Positions 62,311-64,000 of a stretch of 64,000 bases of DNA are shown here, piece after piece. This DNA is from Rhizobium sp. NXC14 (GTDB lineage: Bacteria > Pseudomonadota > Alphaproteobacteria > Rhizobiales > Rhizobiaceae). Each line of letters begins with the position of its first letter. Position 1 is the stretch's first letter. Position numbers and translations under genes: made by a program. Where the stretch lies: positions 4,070,001-4,134,000 of the forward strand of contig NZ_CP021030.1 of NCBI RefSeq assembly GCF_002117485.1, written 5' to 3'. The notes below the pieces were generated by a model, which had not been told where the DNA came from, searched no databases, and was given only the letters and a program-made list of their open reading frames with translations.

Positions 62311-63090
62311 TCAGCTGACACTGCCATATTTGACGGCAGTGATCGTCACCATTCCATATTCTGTGGGAATGCGCACATAGACCGGAGCATATACATTGGC
62401 CGCCTCCGACTTGGCAAACCAGATTTCCATGCGGTCGCTCTTGCTGAGATAGTCGATGTCCTTGCGGCCTTTTTTGTAGCCGGAGCGCGGCACGAAGCGC
62501 ACGCCGCAGACGACCGCCTTGCCCTTGAAGCCGTCGGTCGAAAAATCCTCGTCGCCTTTCGGCGAAAGCACCAGGTCCATGCGGGTCTCGCCGTCGAAGA
62601 TCGGCAGCGTCTGCGCGCAGACCTTGGTATCCCCGGTGAAAACAAGGCCGGAGATCGGATCGAGCACCGAACGCATGTCGCCCGGCGTGACGTCGATCCA
62701 GTTCTTCGGCCGTTTCGGCGGCGGCGTCGTCGTCGCCGAGATGATGTTGCCGTTGCGGTAGCTGACCTCGTAGACGCGGGCCTTCTTGCCGCTCTTGTAA
62801 TAGAGCGAATATTTCAGCGCCTGCAGCCTGTCGTTCCGGACGACGCCGGTGACGCTGGTCTTTGCCGAGATCGTCTTGACGAGATCGGCAAGCCCGGCGG
62901 ATTTGATATCGCCCGCAATCTTGTAAGAGTGATCGTCCTCGATCTGCGTCAGAAACGCCGCGCGCGCGATCGGCAGGCCGGCAAGCGTCACCCGATAGAC
63001 GGTCTGATGCTGGATTTCGGCCGCCGATGCCGGTATGGCAAAGAGTGCGGCGATGGCCGAAATGAAAATGCGTCTGCCCGAATGAGCCAT
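62311..63090 (-). CDS. DUF3108 domain secreted protein
   Basis: This is a 259-residue protein with a signal peptide MAHSGRRIFISAIAALFAIPASAA and a mature DUF3108 domain: YRVTLAGLPIARAAFLTQIED, DSYKIAGDIKSAGLADLVKT-like region, and GVRFVPRSGYKKG. Domain-like proteins are periplasmic or outer-membrane associated, often near lipid or LPS genes; function unknown. AAGG lies eight bases before the ATG at 63090. It is divergent from rpmB. Confidence 0.92.
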   Translation of the reverse strand: MAHSGRRIFISAIAALFAIPASAAEIQHQTVYRVTLAGLPIARAAFLTQIEDDHSYKIAGDIKSAGLADLVKTISAKTSVTGVVRNDRLQALKYSLYYKSGKKARVYEVSYRNGNIISATTTPPPKRPKNWIDVTPGDMRSVLDPISGLVFTGDTKVCAQTLPIFDGETRMDLVLSPKGDEDFSTDGFKGKAVVCGVRFVPRSGYKKGRKDIDYLSKSDRMEIWFAKSEAANVYAPVYVRIPTEYGMVTITAVKYGSVS

Positions 63091-63207
63091 GAGTGAAGCC
63101 TTGTCTTGCCGCGCGCCGGCAGTCCTGCCGAGCGCTCTATACTCCTGCCGTGAACAGAAGAAAACAGCAGCTTTTTGACAGAATTGCGGGAAAGGCCAAG
63201 GTTTGGC

Positions 63208-63236
63208 TTGACGCGCGCAGCCTCTCTGACTATAGA
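63208..63236 (+). promoter_or_regulatory. Strong sigma-70 promoter of rpmB
   Basis: TTGACG (63208-63213) and TATAGA (63231-63236) are separated by exactly 17 bases, giving a leader of about 90 bases before the rpmB ATG at 63330. Confidence 0.75.
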
Positions 63237-63329
63237 ACCGCAACTTTCCAATCAGCCTGTTGGATTGCGAGCCCGGTTTTGCCGGGGATGGCAATTCGAT
63301 GGCCCGAGAAAAACAAGAATAGGTGTTCA

Positions 63330-63626
63330 ATGTCCCGCGTGTGCGAATTGACCGGCAAGGCCGTCCTGACTGGTAACAATGTCAGCCATGCCAACAACAA
63401 GACCAAGCGCCGGTTCCTGCCGAACCTGTGCCAGGTAACGCTGATCTCCGACGCTCTCAACCAGCGTTACCGTCTTCGCGTTTCGGCTGCGGCTCTTCGC
63501 TCCGTCGAACATCGTGGCGGCCTCGATGCCTTCTTGATCAAGGCAAGCGAAAACGAACTGTCGATGCGCGCGCGCCTGCTGCGCCGTCAGATCGTCAAGA
63601 AGACCGCCGAAGCCGCTGCTGCGTAA
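63330..63626 (+). CDS. rpmB: 50S ribosomal protein L28
   Basis: L28 is a core component of the large ribosomal subunit. The 98-residue protein begins [29 protein letters not shown], the standard L28 start, and has the rest of the domain intact. It lacks the paired CxxC of zinc-binding L28 variants, with only one early Cys, so it is the zinc-independent type. AGGTG lies six bases before the ATG; an in-frame ORF from 63093 has no such support. Confidence 0.98.
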   Translation: MSRVCELTGKAVLTGNNVSHANNKTKRRFLPNLCQVTLISDALNQRYRLRVSAAALRSVEHRGGLDAFLIKASENELSMRARLLRRQIVKKTAEAAAA

Positions 63627-63652
63627 GCTTCTGACCTTCTTTTATACGGCTT

Positions 63653-63690
63653 CAAAAGGCTTGAACGGATGATGCCGGACAAGCCTTTTG
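63653..63690 (+). terminator. Hairpin after rpmB, probable terminator
   Basis: An 11-bp perfect stem CAAAAGGCTTG (63653-63663) and CAAGCCTTTTG (63680-63690) with a 16-base loop lies 27 bases after the rpmB stop. T-rich sequence follows (CTTTGCC). Confidence 0.7.
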
Positions 63691-63695
63691 CTTTG

Positions 63696-63738
63696 CCTGG
63701 GCACTCCAACTGGTGGCATCACCCAGGATAAAAAAATG
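63696..63738 (+). promoter_or_regulatory. Leader hairpin over the queT ribosome-binding site, preQ1-I-like layout
   Basis: CCTGGG (63696-63701) pairs with CCCAGG (63722-63727) and is followed by an A-rich tail ATAAAAAAATG. AGGA inside the 3' arm (63725-63728) is the likely ribosome-binding site, seven bases before the ATG at 63736, so the stem would hide it. The P1 stem and A-rich tail are laid out as in translation-type preQ1-I riboswitches, and the gene transports a queuosine precursor. The 20-base loop lacks the usual UUC-type start, so this remains a hypothesis. Confidence 0.5.
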
Positions 63739-64000
63739 CTGAAGACCCGCTATACCCTTGCCTATATCGCACTGATGACGCTTGTCGTCGTCGCCTCCAA
63801 CTTCCTCGTCCAGTTTCCACTGAACGCCGAAGTCGCGGGTATCAACTTGGCCGACATCCTGACCTGGGGCGCCTTCTCCTATCCGATCGCCTTCCTGATC
63901 ACCGATCTGACCAATCGTCAGTTCGGCCCGCAGGCAGCCCGGAAGGTCGTTTTTGCCGGCTTCGTCGTCGGCGTGACGCTGTCGTTCTTCACGTCAGTGC
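63736..64000 (+). CDS. queT: Queuosine precursor transporter QueT/YhhQ (3' end outside window)
   Basis: The window ends within this gene. The first 88 residues, MLKTRYTLAYIALMTLVVVA followed by SNFLVQFPLNAEVAGINLADIL (given in two pieces), a hydrophobic start with several transmembrane helices, and LITDLTNRQFGPQAARKVVF, match the VUT/YhhQ (QueT) family, which imports preQ0/preQ1 for queuosine in tRNA. The gluQ gene at 35.4 kb uses the queuosine made with it. GGA precedes the ATG in a predicted hairpin. Confidence 0.9.
   Translation, partial: MLKTRYTLAYIALMTLVVVASNFLVQFPLNAEVAGINLADILTWGAFSYPIAFLITDLTNRQFGPQAARKVVFAGFVVGVTLSFFTSV

Noticed and set aside
61408..63096. 562-codon plus-strand open frame over the EamA and DUF3108 genes
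   Set aside because: Antisense to two recognised genes; no motif.

Overview
The window is a typical chromosomal core segment of an alphaproteobacterium of the Rhizobiales, most likely a Rhizobium of the etli/leguminosarum/phaseoli group. This rests on the GC-rich codon use, the gene orders (prmC-prfA-ptsP-lysC, ppiC-argJ, argH-lptM-lysA, cpdR) and two rhizobial-looking intergenic palindromic elements. The genus is inferred from protein and neighbourhood recognition; no rRNA is present. I see no prophage, insertion sequence, CRISPR array or secretion island. About 59 protein genes and one tRNA are supported, with short intergenic gaps on both strands.

Layout. 1-9 kb: the end of an M23 peptidase, the disaggregase clpB, an Asn/Gly/Arg-rich DUF4167 protein, and the minus-strand run lysC-ptsP-prfA-prmC (aspartokinase, nitrogen-PTS enzyme I, release factor 1 and its methylase). 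10-16 kb: ubiG, a conserved housekeeping run (comF, grxC, nitrilase-like amidase, DUF1178), an NDUFAF5-like methyltransferase, an orphan Flp pilin too short for routine calling, and mutT. 15.5-21.5 kb: argJ with a GNAT gene overlapping its 3' end, a secreted PpiC prolyl isomerase, and divergent secA. 21.7-24.4 kb: a polysaccharide flippase directly abutting a FemAB/BioF2-like GNAT. 24.4-29.3 kb: a more accessory-like stretch with an acyl-CoA synthetase, an aldo/keto reductase, and a TetR/MFS divergent pair with two palindromic operators.

29.4-39 kb: tRNA-Leu(CAA), small hypothetical genes, a CPA2 antiporter fused to a cyclic-nucleotide-binding domain, YqaA/DedA-like and DsbB membrane proteins, an HNH endonuclease beside an AlkA-type glycosylase, gluQ, YihY, an SDR, a twin-TM small protein and cobalamin adenosyltransferase. 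39-43 kb: a rhomboid protease, then etfBA and 3-hydroxybutyryl-CoA dehydrogenase (electron transfer and acyl-CoA oxidation), preceded by a 30-bp palindrome that looks like an operator. 43-47 kb: tlpA, argH, lptM, lysA. 47-55 kb: a large TIGR02302 envelope protein, cpdR, hpt, ftsEX, YdcF and PlsC (cell envelope and division). 55-64 kb: ChaC, DUF2125, tyrosine/histidine biosynthesis (hisC, tyrA-type), gloB, cupin, EamA exporter, DUF3108, rpmB and the start of the queuosine-precursor transporter gene queT.

The most interesting material is regulatory and small-scale: the paired TetR operators, the etfB palindrome, a hairpin over the queT ribosome-binding site that has a preQ1-I-like layout, a 30-residue membrane peptide gene with a strong Shine-Dalgarno sequence, the orphan Flp pilin, and the antiporter-cNMP fusion. 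I did not find a convincing multi-gene system that is obviously new.
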